14,074 nt of DNA from Flemingiibacterium sp045634345. GTDB taxonomy: Bacteria > Bacillota > Clostridia > Oscillospirales > CAG-272. A program made the position numbers and the translations under genes. The stretch covers positions 1 through 14,074 of the forward strand of contig JAZRAB010000057.1 in NCBI GenBank assembly GCA_045634345.1. The letters are read 5' to 3'. The notes under the pieces were generated by a model that was not told where the DNA came from, searched no databases, and worked only from the letters and a program-made list of their open reading frames with translations. Within the stretch, counting starts at the first letter, position 1; each line of letters starts with the position of its first letter. This document shows, piece after piece, positions 13,948-14,074 of this stretch.

Positions 13948-13967
13948 GCGGGCACGCGCTTGACAAA
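13940..13967. promoter_or_regulatory. 11-bp inverted repeat over the recombinase -35
   Basis: TTTGTCAAGCG (13940-13950) and its exact complement (13957-13967) are separated by 6 nt. The left arm contains the -35 hexamer. The right arm carries TTGACA on the other strand, but no -10 follows it at 17 bp. Confidence 0.5.
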
Positions 13968-14074
13968 TTTGAGGTTGTCGCGTGGAGCGCGGCAAGTGCG
14001 AGGGGAGGGGTGTGCGGCTGCGAGAGGGGGGGCTCCTTGGGACTTGTGACGCCGCCTGCCGGTAAGCAGGGGGG
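13967..14074 (+). repeat. Repeat copy R6, cut by the window end
   Basis: It begins ATTTGAGGTTGTCGCGTGG and continues GAGCGCGGCAAGTGCGAG, closely resembling the minus-strand start of R4 (ATTTGAGTTTGC..., GAGCGCGGCATGCGCGAG) and the plus-strand start of R5. It is G-rich and no gene is seen. The right end lies outside the window. Confidence 0.5.

Noticed and set aside
13960..13988. Plus-strand promoter from the TTGACA at 13960
   Set aside because: No -10-like hexamer occurs at 16-18 bp; the TTGACA arises from the inverted repeat over the opposite promoter.
13888..13995. N-terminal extension of the tyrosine recombinase to 13995
   Set aside because: The extension runs through the perfect -10 and -35 elements and the ribosome binding site, and its residues do not look like Xer family sequence.

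Overview
The window looks like a chromosomal segment of an anaerobic Firmicute of class Clostridia, probably in the Ruminococcaceae/Oscillospiraceae area. This is inferred from a SCIFF ranthipeptide precursor with its radical-SAM maturase, strong AGGAGG-type ribosome binding sites, TTGACA-17-TATAAT promoters, and a moderately GC-rich coding sequence set in AT-rich promoters. No phage, plasmid, CRISPR, rRNA or tRNA was seen. Almost every gene is on the minus strand; lysA alone is on the plus strand.

Layout, left to right. (1) 1-211 is an intergenic structured repeat. (2) 218-5109 is a uvrB-uvrA nucleotide-excision-repair operon on the minus strand, with a terminator at its end and a promoter plus candidate SOS box at its head. 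(3) 5110-5535 is a spacer with repeat sequence, a 16-bp perfect hairpin and one doubtful small membrane ORF. (4) 5536-6844 is rpsF-ssb-rpsR (ribosomal protein S6, SSB, S18) with a consensus promoter and a hairpin leader. (5) 6885-6996 is another structured repeat. (6) 7025-8405 is lysA with its own promoter, converging on the next operon through a shared bidirectional terminator. (7) 8401-11138 is a SCIFF maturase gene followed 26 bp later by an Orn/Lys/Arg-type PLP decarboxylase gene. (8) 11139-11634 is a hairpin-packed spacer. (9) 11635-11984 is the SCIFF precursor gene with its own consensus promoter and terminator. (10) 12020-13947 is a two-gene operon, a tyrosine recombinase and a Cof-type HAD phosphatase overlapping by 4 bp. 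(11) 13967-14074 is another repeat running off the window.

The most striking item is the SCIFF precursor. Known SCIFF peptides are about 45 residues with one Cys-rich core. This one is 91 residues and holds two head-to-tail copies, with a 35-residue core identical in both. The two DNA copies differ at four positions in 105 nt, all synonymous, so the duplication is not an assembly echo and the peptide is under purifying selection. In both copies Gly occupies the place where characterised SCIFFs carry the Thr thioether acceptor.

The second main observation is a family of modular, hairpin-rich intergenic repeats that occupies every long spacer except the one ahead of scfA. Copies share end sequences but differ inside. 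One hairpin next to a conserved end shows compensatory base changes between copies, which points to selection on RNA or cruciform structure.
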